Shown: positions 54,529 through 64,000 of the stretch, piece by piece
Layout of the letters: every line of letters begins with the position of its first letter
Numbering within the stretch: the first letter of the stretch is position 1
Assembly (NCBI RefSeq): GCF_001511835.1
Contig: NZ_LN997848.1
Coordinates: forward strand, 4,761,188-4,825,187
From: Magnetospirillum sp. XM-1
GTDB taxonomy: Bacteria > Pseudomonadota > Alphaproteobacteria > Rhodospirillales > Magnetospirillaceae
Reading direction: 5' to 3'
DNA length: 64,000 bases
The notes under the pieces: model-generated
The model's database searches: none
What the model saw: only the letters and a program-made list of their open reading frames with translations
Told to the model about the DNA's origin: nothing
Program-made: the position numbers and the translations under genes

Positions 54529-56268
54529 ATGGCAAACGGGCTGAAACTGTCCATCGGGCAGCATTCCGACAAGGGCCGCAAGGAAACCAACCAGGATTTC
54601 CACGGCGCCCTGGTGCCCGACGAGCCGCTGCTCGGCTCCAAGGGCGCGGCCATCGCCCTGGCCGACGGCATCAGCACCAGCGAGGTCAGCCACATCGCCG
54701 CCGAATCGGCGGTGAAGTCGTTCATGACCGACTATTTCTGCACCTCTGATGCCTGGTCGGTGAAGACCTCGGCGCAGCGCATCCTGGCGGCGGCCAATTC
54801 CTGGCTGCACGCCCAGACCCAGCGCAACCGCATCTGCTACGACCAGGACCGGGGCTATGTCTGCACGCTGAGCGCCCTGATCCTGCGCTCCAACACCGCC
54901 TATCTGTTCCATGTGGGGGATTCGCGCATCTGGCGCTTAAGCGGCGGCTCGCTCGAGCAATTGACCAACGACCACCGGGTGGAGGTGGGCGGCGGGCGCA
55001 GCTATCTCGGCCGGGCGCTCGGCATCAACCAGCAACTGGAGATCGACCACCGCGAACTGCCGGTCGAGCCGGGCGACACCTTCCTGCTGACCACCGACGG
55101 CGTCCACGAATACATGGATTCCGCCTTCGTGGCCGCGACCGTGGCGGCCAACGCCGAGGATTTGGACCGCGCCGCCCGCCTCATCGTCGACGAGGCGTTG
55201 CGACGGGGCAGCAGCGACAACCTGACCCTGCAGATCGTACGCGTCGACCAACTGCCCAGCCGCGAGGCGGCCGAGGCGCTGGAACAGGCCGAGGACTTGG
55301 CCTTGCCGCCCCTGCCCGAGGCCAGGGCGCCGTTCGACGGCTATCGCATCGTGCGCGAAATCCACGCCAGCAGCCGCAGCCATATCTATCTCGCCGAGGA
55401 TGTGGAGACCGGCGCCCTGGTGGCGCTCAAGCTCCCCTCCATCGATCTTCGCGGCGACGCCGGCTATCTGCGGCGCTTCAAGATGGAGGAATGGGTGGCG
55501 CGGCGCGTCAACAGCGCCCATGTGCTGAAACCCTGCCCCCAAAGCCGCAAGCGCGGCTTCCTCTACGTCGCCATGGAATATGTCGAGGGCCAGACCCTGG
55601 CCCAGTGGATGATCGACAACCCCGCCCCGCCGCTGGAGGCGGTGCGCTCGGTCGTCGAGCAGATCGCCAAGGGCCTGCGCGCCTTCCACCGCATGGAGAT
55701 GCTGCACCAGGACCTGCGGCCGGAAAACATCGTCATCGACAAGACCGGCACGGTGAAGATCATCGATTTCGGCTCCGTCCGGGTCGCCGGCGTGGCCGAA
55801 GCCGGCCAGCCCCCCGCCGACGATCCCATCCTGGGCACCGCGCTCTACACCGCGCCGGAATACTTCCTGGGCGACGGCGGCAGCGAGCGCTCGGACATCT
55901 TCTCGCTGGGCGTGATCGCCTATCGCATGCTGACCGGCCGCTATCCCTACGGCACCCAGGTGGCCAAGGCGCGCAGCCCGGCGGCGCAGAGAAAGCTGCG
56001 CTACGCCACCGCGCTGGACGAGGACCGCGAGCTGCCCGCCTGGATCGATTCCGTGCTGGAAAAGGCCGTCCAGGTGGAGCCCAGCCGGCGCTACGAGGAC
56101 GTCTCGGAATTCGCCCACGACCTGCGCCAGCCCAGCCCGGACTATCTGGCCGCCCAGCGCCCGCCGCTGATGGAACGCAACCCGCTGCTATTCTGGAAGG
56201 TGCTGACCCTGATCCTGCTGATGGTCGTCGTGGCCCTGGTCGGCGGGATCATACCGACGGCGCGATAA
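54529..56268 (+). CDS. PP2C phosphatase-Ser/Thr kinase fusion protein
   Basis: 579 residues from the ATG at 54529 (the long upstream frame overlaps the FNT gene). The first ~240 residues are a PP2C phosphatase with acidic metal sites (NQDFHGAL, LADGIS, FHVGDSRIW, TTDGVHEYM, SSDNLTLQIV). Residues ~265-540 are a Hanks-type kinase with VALKLPS (Lys), LHQDLRPENIVID (catalytic Asp) and IIDFGS (metal Asp; the G-loop is degenerate). One C-terminal membrane helix follows (VLTLILLMVVVALVGGI). Phosphatase and kinase in one chain suggest a reversible switch; fusions of this kind accompany FNT or nitrate transporters in related genomes. Confidence 0.9.
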   Translation: MANGLKLSIGQHSDKGRKETNQDFHGALVPDEPLLGSKGAAIALADGISTSEVSHIAAESAVKSFMTDYFCTSDAWSVKTSAQRILAAANSWLHAQTQRNRICYDQDRGYVCTLSALILRSNTAYLFHVGDSRIWRLSGGSLEQLTNDHRVEVGGGRSYLGRALGINQQLEIDHRELPVEPGDTFLLTTDGVHEYMDSAFVAATVAANAEDLDRAARLIVDEALRRGSSDNLTLQIVRVDQLPSREAAEALEQAEDLALPPLPEARAPFDGYRIVREIHASSRSHIYLAEDVETGALVALKLPSIDLRGDAGYLRRFKMEEWVARRVNSAHVLKPCPQSRKRGFLYVAMEYVEGQTLAQWMIDNPAPPLEAVRSVVEQIAKGLRAFHRMEMLHQDLRPENIVIDKTGTVKIIDFGSVRVAGVAEAGQPPADDPILGTALYTAPEYFLGDGGSERSDIFSLGVIAYRMLTGRYPYGTQVAKARSPAAQRKLRYATALDEDRELPAWIDSVLEKAVQVEPSRRYEDVSEFAHDLRQPSPDYLAAQRPPLMERNPLLFWKVLTLILLMVVVALVGGIIPTAR

Positions 56269-56271
56269 GGG

Positions 56272-56706
56272 CTACTCCTCGCCCGTGTCCCGCCTGCGGT
56301 GGATATTCAAGCCGACCTCGTCCAGGAAGGCCTGTTCCTTCTTGTCCAGTTCCGCCTGGGCGCGGCGCTCGCGCTCCTTCTGGGTGATCTCGTAGGTCTT
56401 CAGCTGGTTGAAGGCCTCGGCCAGGATGTCGCGCGCCCGCACGATTTCCTGGCGCACCTGTTCGAGCATCTGCATCAGCTGTTCGCGCCGGGCCAGCCAG
56501 GCATTGGCGAAGGCGGCATAGGCGAAGCCCACCCCGGCGGCGTCCTCGGCCGCTACCTGCTGCTCGTGGACCAGGCTTTCCTCGGCATGGCGGATGGCGG
56601 CCAGGATCTCGTCCTCGCGGCCCTGCAGCGCCACCAGGATGCGCCGTTTCTCGTCCACTTCCCACTTGGCGAGACGGATGAGGGTCTTGAGCCCCTTGGC
56701 GGCCAT
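56272..56706 (-). CDS. fliJ: Flagellar export chaperone FliJ
   Basis: 144 residues, almost entirely one antiparallel coiled coil (KTLIRLAKWEVDEKRRILVA, VRQEIVRARDILAEAFNQLK, EKERRAQAELDKKEQAFLDE) ending with LDEVGLNIHRRR. Position immediately after fliI identifies it as FliJ, the stalk-like subunit of the flagellar export ATPase. Weak sequence conservation is usual for FliJ. Confidence 0.85.
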   Translation of the reverse strand: MAAKGLKTLIRLAKWEVDEKRRILVALQGREDEILAAIRHAEESLVHEQQVAAEDAAGVGFAYAAFANAWLARREQLMQMLEQVRQEIVRARDILAEAFNQLKTYEITQKERERRAQAELDKKEQAFLDEVGLNIHRRRDTGEE

Positions 56707-56713
56707 CGGGAAC

Positions 56714-58066
56714 CTACTTCCGTCCCATGCCGTCGCCGTCGAACGGCATGCCGAGGATCTCGGCCAGCTGGGCGTAGGCGGTCTGCAGGTTGGTCGCCTC
56801 GGTCTTCAGCTGGCCGAGGAAGGCTTCCAGCGCCGGGTAATAATGGATGGCCTCGTCCACCTTGGGGTCGGTGCCCCGGCGATAGGCGCCCAGCCGGATC
56901 AGCTCGGCCATGTCCTCGTAGGTGGACAACAGGGCGCGGGCCCGGCGCACCAGGTCGTTTTCCTGTTGGTTGTTGCAGCCGGGCATGGTTCGGCTGACCG
57001 AGCGCAGGATGTTGATGGCCGGATAGCGGCCGCGCTCGGCGATGGAGCGGTCCAGCACGATATGGCCGTCCAGGATGCCACGCACCGCGTCGGCGATGGG
57101 CTCGTTGTGGTCGTCGCCGTCCACCAGCACGGTGAACAGGCCGGTGATGGAGCCCTTGCCCACGCCGGGCCCGGCCCGCTCGAGCAGGCGCGGCAACTCG
57201 GCGAACACGGTGGGCGTATAGCCCTTGGACGCCGGCGGCTCGCCCGCCGACAGCGATATCTCGCGCTGGGCCATGGCGAAGCGGGTCACCGAATCCATCA
57301 TGCACAACACGTCCAGACCCTGGTCGCGGAAATACTCGGCCACGGTCAGCGTCATGTAGGCGGCCTGGCGCCGCATCAGCGGGCTTTCGTCCGAGGTGGA
57401 GACCACGACGATGGAGCGCTTCATGCCCTCGGGCCCCAGGTCGTCCTCGATGAATTCGCGGGCCTCGCGGCCGCGCTCGCCGATCAGGCCCAGCACGGCG
57501 ATGTCGGCCGAGGTGTTGCGCGCCATCATGGACATGATGGACGACTTGCCCACGCCCGAGCCGGCGAAGATGCCCATGCGCTGGCCGCGGCAGCAGGTGA
57601 GGAAGGCGTTGACCGAGCGCAGGCCCAGGTCGATCTTGCCCGACACCCGCGAGCGGGAATGGGCCGAAGGCGGCTGGGCCTTGATCGGATAGGCGGTGTC
57701 GCCGCCCGGCAGCGGCCCCAACCCGTCCACCGGCTCGCCGAAGCCGTTGATCACCCGGCCCAGCCAGCCGCGGTCGGGATAGACCACCGGCTCGGCGTCC
57801 TGCACCTCGGTGCGGCAGCCAAGCCCGATTCCTTCGATGGGGGAATAGGGCATCAGCAGCGCCCGGCCCTGGCGGAAGCCCACCACCTCGCAGATCACCC
57901 GGCGCCCGTCACGGGCCACCACGTTGCAGCGGTCGCCCACCGAAATCGTCCGCTGCACGCCGCCGGCTTCCAGCAGCATGCCCTGAACGGCCGCCACCTG
58001 GCCGTAAACCTGGATGTTGGAAACCCGTTCGATGTCGTTGATCAGGTTGCGGACAAGGAATTTCAA
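56714..58066 (-). CDS. fliI: Flagellar export ATPase FliI
   Basis: 450 residues from a TTG at 58066 preceded by GGAAGGGG; a GTG at 58123 is the longer alternative. F1-beta-like ATPase: Walker [13 protein letters not shown], catalytic Glu in [13 protein letters not shown], Walker [14 protein letters not shown], and [19 protein letters not shown]. It powers unfolding and export of flagellar substrates. Divergent from ctrA, the usual order in alphaproteobacteria. Confidence 0.96.
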   Translation of the reverse strand: MKFLVRNLINDIERVSNIQVYGQVAAVQGMLLEAGGVQRTISVGDRCNVVARDGRRVICEVVGFRQGRALLMPYSPIEGIGLGCRTEVQDAEPVVYPDRGWLGRVINGFGEPVDGLGPLPGGDTAYPIKAQPPSAHSRSRVSGKIDLGLRSVNAFLTCCRGQRMGIFAGSGVGKSSIMSMMARNTSADIAVLGLIGERGREAREFIEDDLGPEGMKRSIVVVSTSDESPLMRRQAAYMTLTVAEYFRDQGLDVLCMMDSVTRFAMAQREISLSAGEPPASKGYTPTVFAELPRLLERAGPGVGKGSITGLFTVLVDGDDHNEPIADAVRGILDGHIVLDRSIAERGRYPAINILRSVSRTMPGCNNQQENDLVRRARALLSTYEDMAELIRLGAYRRGTDPKVDEAIHYYPALEAFLGQLKTEATNLQTAYAQLAEILGMPFDGDGMGRK

Positions 58067-58156
58067 TCGCGTACCCCTTCCAGCCGCCTTGAACTCATCA
58101 GAATACACCCGTATGGTTAACACATCGTAGAGACGGATGGGACCGGGGACCTTACG

Positions 58157-58873
58157 ATGCGAGTTTTAGTGGTCGAAGACGACCAGCTGATGTCCAGGGC
58201 GATCGAAGCCATGCTCAAGGCCGAGGGCATGGTGGTCGACACCACTGCCTTGGGCGAGGACGGGCTCGAGATCGGCAAGCTCTACGATTACGACATCATC
58301 CTGCTGGACCTGATGCTGCCCGACATGGACGGCTACGAGGTGCTGCGCCGCTTGCGCTCGGCGCGCATCGAGACGCCGGTCCTCATTCTGTCGGGCCTTT
58401 CCGAACCGGACAAGAAGATCAAGGGCCTGGGCTCGGGCGCCGACGATTACCTGACCAAGCCGTTCGACAAGGGCGAGCTGGTGGCCCGCATCCAGGCCAT
58501 CGTCCGGCGCTCCAAGGGCCATGCCCAGTCGGTGATCGACACCGGCAAGCTGTCGGTGAACCTGGACGCGCGCACCGTCGCCGTCACCGGCGAGCCGCTG
58601 CACCTCACCGCCAAGGAATACGGCATCCTGGAGCTGCTCTCGCTCCGCAAGGGCCAGACGCTCACCAAGGAGCAGTTCCTCAACCACCTCTACGGCGGCA
58701 TCGACGAGCCCGAGTTGAAGATCATCGACGTCTTCATCTGCAAGCTCAGAAAGAAGCTGGCCACCGCCACGGGCGGCGAATCCTACATCGAGACGGTGTG
58801 GGGACGTGGCTACGTGCTGCGCGACCCCGACATGCCGGCCGCCAATTCCAACAAGGCCGGCGCGGCGGAATAG
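58157..58873 (+). CDS. ctrA: CtrA, cell-cycle response regulator
   Basis: 238 residues, OmpR/PhoB type. Receiver domain with acidic pocket EDD (7-9), phospho-acceptor Asp51 in [14 protein letters not shown] and Lys in [10 protein letters not shown]; winged helix with [11 protein letters not shown] and the CtrA-specific [20 protein letters not shown] and [27 protein letters not shown]. In the Caulobacter model it controls replication, motility and division; in Rhodospirillaceae it mainly controls motility. Faces fliI across 90 bases containing a TTAA half-site. Confidence 0.97.
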   Translation: MRVLVVEDDQLMSRAIEAMLKAEGMVVDTTALGEDGLEIGKLYDYDIILLDLMLPDMDGYEVLRRLRSARIETPVLILSGLSEPDKKIKGLGSGADDYLTKPFDKGELVARIQAIVRRSKGHAQSVIDTGKLSVNLDARTVAVTGEPLHLTAKEYGILELLSLRKGQTLTKEQFLNHLYGGIDEPELKIIDVFICKLRKKLATATGGESYIETVWGRGYVLRDPDMPAANSNKAGAAE

Positions 58874-59008
58874 GGCCGAATTGGGCTATCGCCCAAGCCC
58901 ATCCGGAGCCAATGCCCCGGACCCCATTTTATTTTATGAATCGAAAAGAGGTATGGGGGCGTCGCCTCCAACCGGGGATCGGGGCGAGAGCCCCGTAATG
59001 GCCCCCAC

Positions 59009-60550
59009 CTATTTCAGATACAGCGCCACAGCCAGGGCGGCGGCGATGAGCCAGCCGAGGGCGGGCACGGGGCGGCGCGCGCGGTTTTGCTGCGGAAACA
59101 TGGCCTTGACCGTTTCCGGGTGCAGCTTGAGCCCCTGGTTGACCAGCATGGAATAGGTCCGCTCGGTCTCGGCGATCAGGCGGGGCAGGCGTTCGAGCGA
59201 TCCGACCACGCTGCTTACCGTCTCGCGCACCTTGGCCTCGGGGCCGAGGTTTTCGCGCATCCAGCCTTCGATCAGGGGCTGGGCCAGATGCCACATGTTG
59301 ATGTTGGGGTCGAGGATGCGCCCCACCCCCTCGGCCACCAGCATGCTCTTTTGCAGCAGCAGCAGCTGGGGCTGCGTCTCCATGGCGAAGGTCTCGGTCA
59401 CCTGGAACAGCTGGCCCAGCAGCTTGGCGATGGAGATCTCGTGGAGCGGCCGGCCCAGGATCGGCTCGGCGATGGAGCGGCAGGCCTGGGTGAAGGTGTC
59501 CATGGACTGGTCGGCGGGCACGTAGCCGGCGGCGAAGTGCACCTCGGCCACCTTGCGGTAGTCGCCCGACAAAAAGCCCAGCAGCATCTCGCCCAGGAAG
59601 CGCCGGGTGCGCTTGTCCACCCGGCCCATGATGCCGAAATCCATGGCGATGAGCTGGCCGCCCTCGCCGATGAACAGGTTGCCCGGATGCATGTCGGCGT
59701 GGAAGAAGCCGTCGCGGAACACCTGCTTGAACATGGCCTCGGCGGCCTTGGCCAGCACGTCGACGGGATCGATGCCCGCCGCCCTGAGGCGCTCGGTCTC
59801 GTCCACCGGAATGCCCGAGACGCGTTCCAGCGTCAAAAGCCGCTTGCCGGTGCGCAGCCAATCCACTTCCGGCACCTTGAAATTGTCGTCGCCGCGGAAG
59901 TTCTCGGCCAGTTCGGAGGCGGCGGCCGCCTCGAAGCGCAGGTCCATCTCCAGGGTGACGGATTCCTCGAAGGTCTTGACCGTCTCGACGGGCTTCAGGC
60001 GGCGGATGCGCGGCAGGGCCAGCTCGGCCCACTCGGCCAGCCAGTACAGCAGGTCGATGTCGCGGTGGAACTTGGCCTCGACGCCGGGGCGCAGCACCTT
60101 GACCGCCACCTCGCGGCCCTGGCGGGTGGTGGCGAAATGCACCTGGGCGATGGAGGCCGCCGCCACCGGCACGTCGTCGAAGGCGGAATAGAAGTTGGAC
60201 AGCGGCCCGCCCAGTTCCTCCTCGACGATGCGCCGCGCTTCCTCGGGCGAAAAGGGCGGCAACTCGTCCTGCAGGCCCGACAGATCGGCCGCCATCTCCT
60301 CGCCCAGCAGATCGGCGCGGGTGGACAGGGCCTGGCCCAGCTTGATGAAGGACGGCCCCAGCTCGGCCAAGGCGGCGGCCAGACGCTGGCCCGGACGGCC
60401 CGTGCTGGCCGGCGACCGCCCGCCGCGCAGCAGCTTCGAGCCGAAGCGCGCCATGGGCAGATAGTCTTCCAGCAGGAACAGGGCGTCGTGGCGCGCCAGC
60501 ACGCGGCCGATGGTCAGCAGGCGGTTCAGATTGCGGAACGAACGGATCAT
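59009..60550 (-). CDS. ubiB: UbiB, ubiquinone biosynthesis atypical kinase
   Basis: 513 residues. ADCK/UbiB family: the KxGQ motif (FIKLGQALSTRADLL), AAASIAQVHFATTRQGREVAVKVLRPGVE, FHADMHPGNLF (catalytic) and MDFGIMGRVD, with a C-terminal membrane anchor (LGWLIAAALAVALYLK). It is needed for ubiquinone biosynthesis as an ATPase-like helper. One base after the ubiE stop (TGA at 60551) the two genes form an operon. Confidence 0.95.
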   Translation of the reverse strand: MIRSFRNLNRLLTIGRVLARHDALFLLEDYLPMARFGSKLLRGGRSPASTGRPGQRLAAALAELGPSFIKLGQALSTRADLLGEEMAADLSGLQDELPPFSPEEARRIVEEELGGPLSNFYSAFDDVPVAAASIAQVHFATTRQGREVAVKVLRPGVEAKFHRDIDLLYWLAEWAELALPRIRRLKPVETVKTFEESVTLEMDLRFEAAAASELAENFRGDDNFKVPEVDWLRTGKRLLTLERVSGIPVDETERLRAAGIDPVDVLAKAAEAMFKQVFRDGFFHADMHPGNLFIGEGGQLIAMDFGIMGRVDKRTRRFLGEMLLGFLSGDYRKVAEVHFAAGYVPADQSMDTFTQACRSIAEPILGRPLHEISIAKLLGQLFQVTETFAMETQPQLLLLQKSMLVAEGVGRILDPNINMWHLAQPLIEGWMRENLGPEAKVRETVSSVVGSLERLPRLIAETERTYSMLVNQGLKLHPETVKAMFPQQNRARRPVPALGWLIAAALAVALYLK

Positions 60551-61309
60551 TTACAGGCGCCACCCCGAATGGATGGCGGCGATGCCCGCCGACAGGTTGC
60601 GGACCTCGACACGGGCAAAGCCGGCGGCCTCGACCATGGCGGCCATTTCCTCCTGGGGCGGGAACTTGCGGATGCTCTCCACCAGATACTGGTAGGCCTC
60701 GGCATTGCCGGTGACCATGCCGCCCACCTTGGGCAGCACGTTGAAGGAATAGGCGTCATAGGCCTCGCGCAGGCCCGGCACGATGACGCGCGAGAATTCC
60801 AGGCACATGAAGCGCCCGCCGGGGCGCAGCACGCGATAGGCCTCGGCGATGGCCCGGTCCCAATGGGTGACGTTGCGCAGGCAAAACGCGATGGTGTATC
60901 GGTCGACCGACCGGTCGGGTATGGGCAGTTCCTCGGCATTGCCGCACACCCAGGTCAGCCCGCCCAGCAGATTGCGATCCACGGCGCGGTCGCGCCCGAC
61001 GGACAGCATCTCGCGGTTGATGTCGCACACGGTCACGGGGCCGCCGCCCCGCTTCTTCCAGCCGAAGGCGATGTCGCCGGTGCCGCCGCCCACGTCCAGC
61101 AGGGTCTGGTCGGGCCGGGGCCGCAGCATGTCCAGGAACGCCGACTTCCACAGGCGATGGACGCCGGCGCTCATCAGGTCGTTCATCAAATCGTACTTGG
61201 ACGCCACCGAATCGAAGACGTCGCGGACCAGCGAGACCTTCTCGTCCTCGCCCACGGTCTTGAAGCCGAAATGGGTGGTGCCGCCGTTATGGGAATGGCT
61301 GTTCGTCAT
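60551..61309 (-). CDS. ubiE: UbiE, ubiquinone/menaquinone C-methyltransferase
   Basis: 252 residues with the class I SAM fold: [34 protein letters not shown] (motif I), [20 protein letters not shown] (motif VI region), [19 protein letters not shown] and the C-terminal [13 protein letters not shown]. It methylates the benzoquinol ring. Its start is 66 bases from the divergent mutM gene. Confidence 0.96.
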   Translation of the reverse strand: MTNSHSHNGGTTHFGFKTVGEDEKVSLVRDVFDSVASKYDLMNDLMSAGVHRLWKSAFLDMLRPRPDQTLLDVGGGTGDIAFGWKKRGGGPVTVCDINREMLSVGRDRAVDRNLLGGLTWVCGNAEELPIPDRSVDRYTIAFCLRNVTHWDRAIAEAYRVLRPGGRFMCLEFSRVIVPGLREAYDAYSFNVLPKVGGMVTGNAEAYQYLVESIRKFPPQEEMAAMVEAAGFARVEVRNLSAGIAAIHSGWRL

Positions 61310-61375
61310 GGTGCGGCACCTTAGCTCGGAAATTCGTCGCTGTCACGGGGAGGAGCCTGTCCTATACTGCCCGCC

Positions 61376-62215
61376 ATGCCCGAGCTGCCCGAAGTCGAAA
61401 CCGTCGCCCGTGGTCTGGCCCAAGTCTGGGACGGACGACGGTTCGTGTCCGTCGAGACCCGGCGCGCCGGCCTGCGGCTGCCGTTCCCCAAGGACTTCGC
61501 CAAGCGCCTGACCGGGCGCACCGTGGAAACCGTGGGACGGCGTGCCAAGTACCTGGTGGTGCGCATGGAAGGCGGCCTGATCATGCTGGGCCATCTCGGC
61601 ATGTCGGGGCGCATGACCATCTCGCCCTTGCGCAATGCCCCGCCCGGCCCCCACGACCACGTGGAATGGATCACCGAGGAGGGGTTTTCGGTGACGCTGA
61701 CCGATCCCCGCCGCTTCGGCCTGTTCACCCTGTGCGACGCCGCCGAACTGGCCGCCCATCCCCTGCTGGCCGGGATCGGGCCCGAGCCCCTGGACGAAGC
61801 CTTCGACGCTGGCGCATTGGGCGAGGCGGTGCGGGGCAAGAGCGGCCCCATCAAGACGGTGCTGCTGGACCAGAAGGTGGTGGCCGGTCTCGGCAACATA
61901 TATGTGTGCGAGAGCCTGTTCCGCGCCGGCATCTCGCCGCTGCGCCCCGCCGGTTCCCTGACCAATACCGAAATCGGGCGCCTGACGCCGCTGATCAAGA
62001 CCGTGCTGCGCGACGCCATCGCCGCCGGCGGCTCCACCTTGAAGGACCACGCAAGACCCGACGGCGAACTGGGCTATTTCCAGCATTCCTTCCAGGTCTA
62101 CGGCCGCGAGGGCGAGCGCTGCCCCGATTGCCCCGGAGAGCCGGATTGCGGCGGCATCCGCCGGATCACCCAGGCAGGACGCTCCACTTTCTATTGTGCG
62201 AAGCGGCAAGTGTGA
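61376..62215 (+). CDS. mutM: Formamidopyrimidine-DNA glycosylase (MutM/Fpg)
   Basis: 279 residues. MPELPEVETVARGL begins with the catalytic Pro1 and Glu2; conserved lysine around 57 (RAKYLVV) and the H2TH motif (IKTVLLDQKVVAGLGNIYVCESLF). It removes oxidised purines such as 8-oxoG. The C-terminal zinc finger is altered: CPDC and FYC are present but the fourth position of the usual FYCxxCQ is Arg (YCAKRQV); an extra Cys (EPDCGG) lies within the loop. Confidence 0.95.
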   Translation: MPELPEVETVARGLAQVWDGRRFVSVETRRAGLRLPFPKDFAKRLTGRTVETVGRRAKYLVVRMEGGLIMLGHLGMSGRMTISPLRNAPPGPHDHVEWITEEGFSVTLTDPRRFGLFTLCDAAELAAHPLLAGIGPEPLDEAFDAGALGEAVRGKSGPIKTVLLDQKVVAGLGNIYVCESLFRAGISPLRPAGSLTNTEIGRLTPLIKTVLRDAIAAGGSTLKDHARPDGELGYFQHSFQVYGREGERCPDCPGEPDCGGIRRITQAGRSTFYCAKRQV

Positions 62216-62230
62216 TGGTATAGGGATTCC

Positions 62231-62590
62231 ATGGCTCGTTTTCGGCATCTGGCTACCGCTTTCGCGCTTATCCTCCTGCTCGGGCCTGGACCGGCGCGGG
62301 CCGAGGCGTTCCTGTCCGCCTACGAGGACCTGCCGCTGCCCCCCGGCCTGACCGAGGTCATGGGATCGGGCGTCTCCTTCGATTCGCCCTCGGGCCGCAT
62401 CGTCGAGGCCTATGCCCACGGCGCAGCCAGGCCCGCCGACATCTTGAAATTCTACGCCGCCACCCTGCCCCAGCTGGGCTGGACGCGCGAGGGCGACCGG
62501 CTCTATCGCCGCGAGACCGAGGTGCTGCGCCTCGAAACCACCCAGGACCGCGCCGGGGTGACCCTGCGCTTCACCATTTCACCCGAGTGA
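62231..62590 (+). CDS. Small secreted hypothetical protein
   Basis: 119 residues. Signal peptide [20 protein letters not shown], then a short domain with [40 protein letters not shown], similar to small periplasmic proteins often located between mutM and an enoyl-CoA hydratase gene in Rhodospirillales. Function unknown. Starts 15 bases after mutM. Confidence 0.8.
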   Translation: MARFRHLATAFALILLLGPGPARAEAFLSAYEDLPLPPGLTEVMGSGVSFDSPSGRIVEAYAHGAARPADILKFYAATLPQLGWTREGDRLYRRETEVLRLETTQDRAGVTLRFTISPE

Positions 62591-62615
62591 CACCTTCAAG
62601 CGAAGAGGAATTCCC

Positions 62616-63392
62616 ATGGCTTTCGAGAACATCACCGTCGAGACCCGCGGCAATGTCGGCCTGATCGCGCTGAACCGGCCCAAGGCCATGAACGCGCTGT
62701 GCGCCGCCCTGATCTCCGAGCTGGGCCAGGCGCTGGACGCCTTCGAGGCCGACGATGCCATCGGCGCCATCGTGCTGACCGGTTCGGACAAGGCCTTCGC
62801 CGCCGGCGCCGACATCAAGGAGATGGCCGACAAGGGCTACATGGACAACTACCTCGCCAACTTCATCACCGACGGCTGGGAGCGGGTCACCAAGTGCCGC
62901 AAGCCCGTCGTGGCGGCGGTGGCCGGCTTCGCACTGGGCGGCGGCTGCGAGATGGCCATGATGTGCGACTTCATCATCGCCGGCGACAACGCCAAGTTCG
63001 GCCAGCCCGAGATCACCATCGGCACCATCCCCGGCGCCGGCGGCACCCAGCGCCTCACCCGCGCCGTGGGCAAGTCCAAGGCCATGGAGATGTGTCTCAC
63101 CGGCCGCATGATGGACGCCGCCGAGGCCGAGCGTTCGGGCCTGGTCAGCCGCATCGTGCCGGTGGCCGAGCTGGTGGACGAGGCCGTCAAGGCCGCCTCC
63201 AAGATCGCCGCCCTGTCGCGCCCCATCGTCATGCTGTGCAAGGAATCGGTCAACGCCGCCTTCGAGACCACCCTGGCCCAGGGCGTCACCTTCGAGCGCC
63301 GGCTGTTCCACTCCACCTTCGCCACCCAGGACCAGAAGGAAGGCATGGCCGCCTTCGTCGAGAAGCGCCCAGCCGCCTTCAAGAACCGTTGA
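62616..63392 (+). CDS. Enoyl-CoA hydratase (crotonase)
   Basis: 258 residues, typical short-chain enoyl-CoA hydratase: [14 protein letters not shown] and [30 protein letters not shown] with both catalytic Glu positions ([24 protein letters not shown]). Fatty-acid beta-oxidation is the expected pathway. AAGCGAAGAGGAA precedes the ATG. A stem-loop at 63401-63428 follows. Confidence 0.93.
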   Translation: MAFENITVETRGNVGLIALNRPKAMNALCAALISELGQALDAFEADDAIGAIVLTGSDKAFAAGADIKEMADKGYMDNYLANFITDGWERVTKCRKPVVAAVAGFALGGGCEMAMMCDFIIAGDNAKFGQPEITIGTIPGAGGTQRLTRAVGKSKAMEMCLTGRMMDAAEAERSGLVSRIVPVAELVDEAVKAASKIAALSRPIVMLCKESVNAAFETTLAQGVTFERRLFHSTFATQDQKEGMAAFVEKRPAAFKNR

Positions 63393-63400
63393 TTCGCCAT

Positions 63401-63428
63401 CGGAGCCCGGTGAATCCGCCGGGCTCCG
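63401..63428 (+). terminator. Stem-loop after the enoyl-CoA hydratase gene
   Basis: CGGAGCCCGG-TGAATCCG-CCGGGCTCCG, a perfect 10-bp stem starting 9 bases after the stop codon. T run absent, so probably rho-assisted or an mRNA 3' protector. Confidence 0.6.
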
Positions 63429-63507
63429 ATTCAACGCTTGACGACCCTCCGGCGCAGACATATAAACGCGCCTTCGAATTTGCAACCGTGTTCCAAGGTT
63501 CTGATCC

Positions 63508-63780
63508 ATGGCCCATCATAAGTCGGCTAAGAAGCGCATCCGCCAGACCGAGCGTCGTACCGAGGTCAACCGCGCCCGCGTGAGCCGTATCCGCACCTTC
63601 GTCAAGAAGGTCGAGCTCGCCATCGCCGGTGGCGATTCCGCCGCTGCCCAGGCCGCCCTCAAGGAGGCCCAGCCCGAACTGATGAAGGGCGCCCAGGCCG
63701 GCGTGCTGCACAAGAATACCGCGTCGCGCAAGGTTTCCCGCCTCGTCGCCCGCGTCAAGGAGATGAAGCCGCTGGCCTAA
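63508..63780 (+). CDS. rpsT: 30S ribosomal protein S20
   Basis: 90 residues, highly basic three-helix bundle: [51 protein letters not shown]20 binds 16S rRNA early in 30S assembly. In alphaproteobacteria rpsT usually lies beside dnaA, whose gene probably begins just beyond the window. Confidence 0.97.
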   Translation: MAHHKSAKKRIRQTERRTEVNRARVSRIRTFVKKVELAIAGGDSAAAQAALKEAQPELMKGAQAGVLHKNTASRKVSRLVARVKEMKPLA

Positions 63781-63809
63781 TGCCAATGGCTTGATTTTCC
63801 TGCGATTTT

Positions 63810-63846
63810 CGAGGGCCGCGCTTCTTGCGCGGCCCTCGTTGTTTTG
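63810..63846 (+). terminator. Intrinsic terminator of rpsT
   Basis: GAGGGCCGCGC-TTCTT-GCGCGGCCCTC followed by GTTGTTTT, a stable 11-bp stem 30 bases downstream of the S20 stop. Confidence 0.9.
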
Positions 63847-64000
63847 GCGATTCCAGACAAATCCACGAGTCCGGAATTGCAAGCAAAAAATTTTCCGTGT
63901 TCGCGTTCCGATCACGTTGCGAGTCTCCGATGGTATCGGTAGAGTCGCGAACCTCGCTGGCCGCAATAATGCGGCGCCGCGAAATCAATAGAATTTTGCC
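63847..64000. other. Right-edge intergenic region, likely upstream of dnaA
   Basis: No gene is visible in the last 150 bases. They include an AT-rich stretch (GCAAAAAATTTTCC, 63883-63897). By the usual gene order this is the promoter side of dnaA and possibly near the origin; no clear DnaA boxes (TTATNCACA) were seen within the window. Confidence 0.4.

Noticed and set aside
58111..58130. CtrA-binding site between fliI and ctrA
   Set aside because: Only the first TTAA of TTAA-N7-TTAA is present; the second half is TAGA, too weak to call.

Overview
The window is about 64 kb of GC-rich chromosome from an alphaproteobacterium. The gene content fits Rhodospirillales, most likely a Magnetospirillum/Paramagnetospirillum-type organism: CtrA facing fliI/fliJ, a DivL-like pseudokinase, an AMO-type ubiB-ubiE block facing mutM, rpsT at the right edge, several hemerythrins and a flagellin. 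The genus is an inference; no magnetosome genes are present.

Left flank (1-4.15 kb), all on the minus strand: the 5' end of a flagellin gene, a short formyltransferase-fold protein, topA, and the last ~42 codons of dprA.

Genomic island (about 4.14-28.41 kb). A tyrosine-recombinase element has integrated inside the 3' part of dprA. The dprA tail is left at 4022-4148 and the body at 28324-29412. A shared 9-bp core (TCGTCAACC) lies at both junctions. The integrase gene is next to the left junction and an AlpA/Xis-like gene is next to the right one. The cargo includes: a TumE-type toxin-antitoxin pair; a regulator block (SpoVG-like protein, HU, MucR, XRE); a hemerythrin facing an SOS-type umuDC cassette with a LexA box over its start; a resolvase, an XRE protein and a GDCCVxC protein; an AT-rich divergent recombinase-like gene; a four-gene orphan operon ending in a D12-methylase-like protein without a visible DPPY motif; an eight-gene minus-strand cluster (hsdM, hsdS, Abi-like, hsdR, YgjP-like protease, DnaQ-like exonuclease, second SpoVG-like protein, secreted PLD nuclease); and seven orphan plus-strand genes.

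Right flank. 28.3-32.1 kb carries the dprA body, a patatin-like lipase, a cyclic-nucleotide-binding protein and an AEC transporter. 32.2-39.3 kb is a complete leucine/isovalerate degradation operon (ivd, thioesterase, MCC beta, methylglutaconyl-CoA hydratase, MCC alpha, HMG-CoA lyase). 39.4-49.98 kb carries hemerythrin, DUF4239 and NYN proteins, a sensor kinase, an Lrp regulator, peroxiredoxin plus thioredoxin reductase, a LysR regulator, a probable structured RNA (6S candidate), DinB and a secreted hydrolase. 50.0-58.9 kb carries the DivL-like protein, a YqaA protein, an FNT channel with a PP2C-kinase fusion, fliJ, fliI and ctrA. 59.0-63.8 kb carries ubiB, ubiE, mutM, a small secreted protein, an enoyl-CoA hydratase and rpsT; the window ends in non-coding DNA.

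What stands out most is the island that splits dprA and exchanges the DprA C-terminal domain for island-encoded residues, together with its defence/SOS/regulator cargo and two clusters of orphan genes that could encode an undescribed system.
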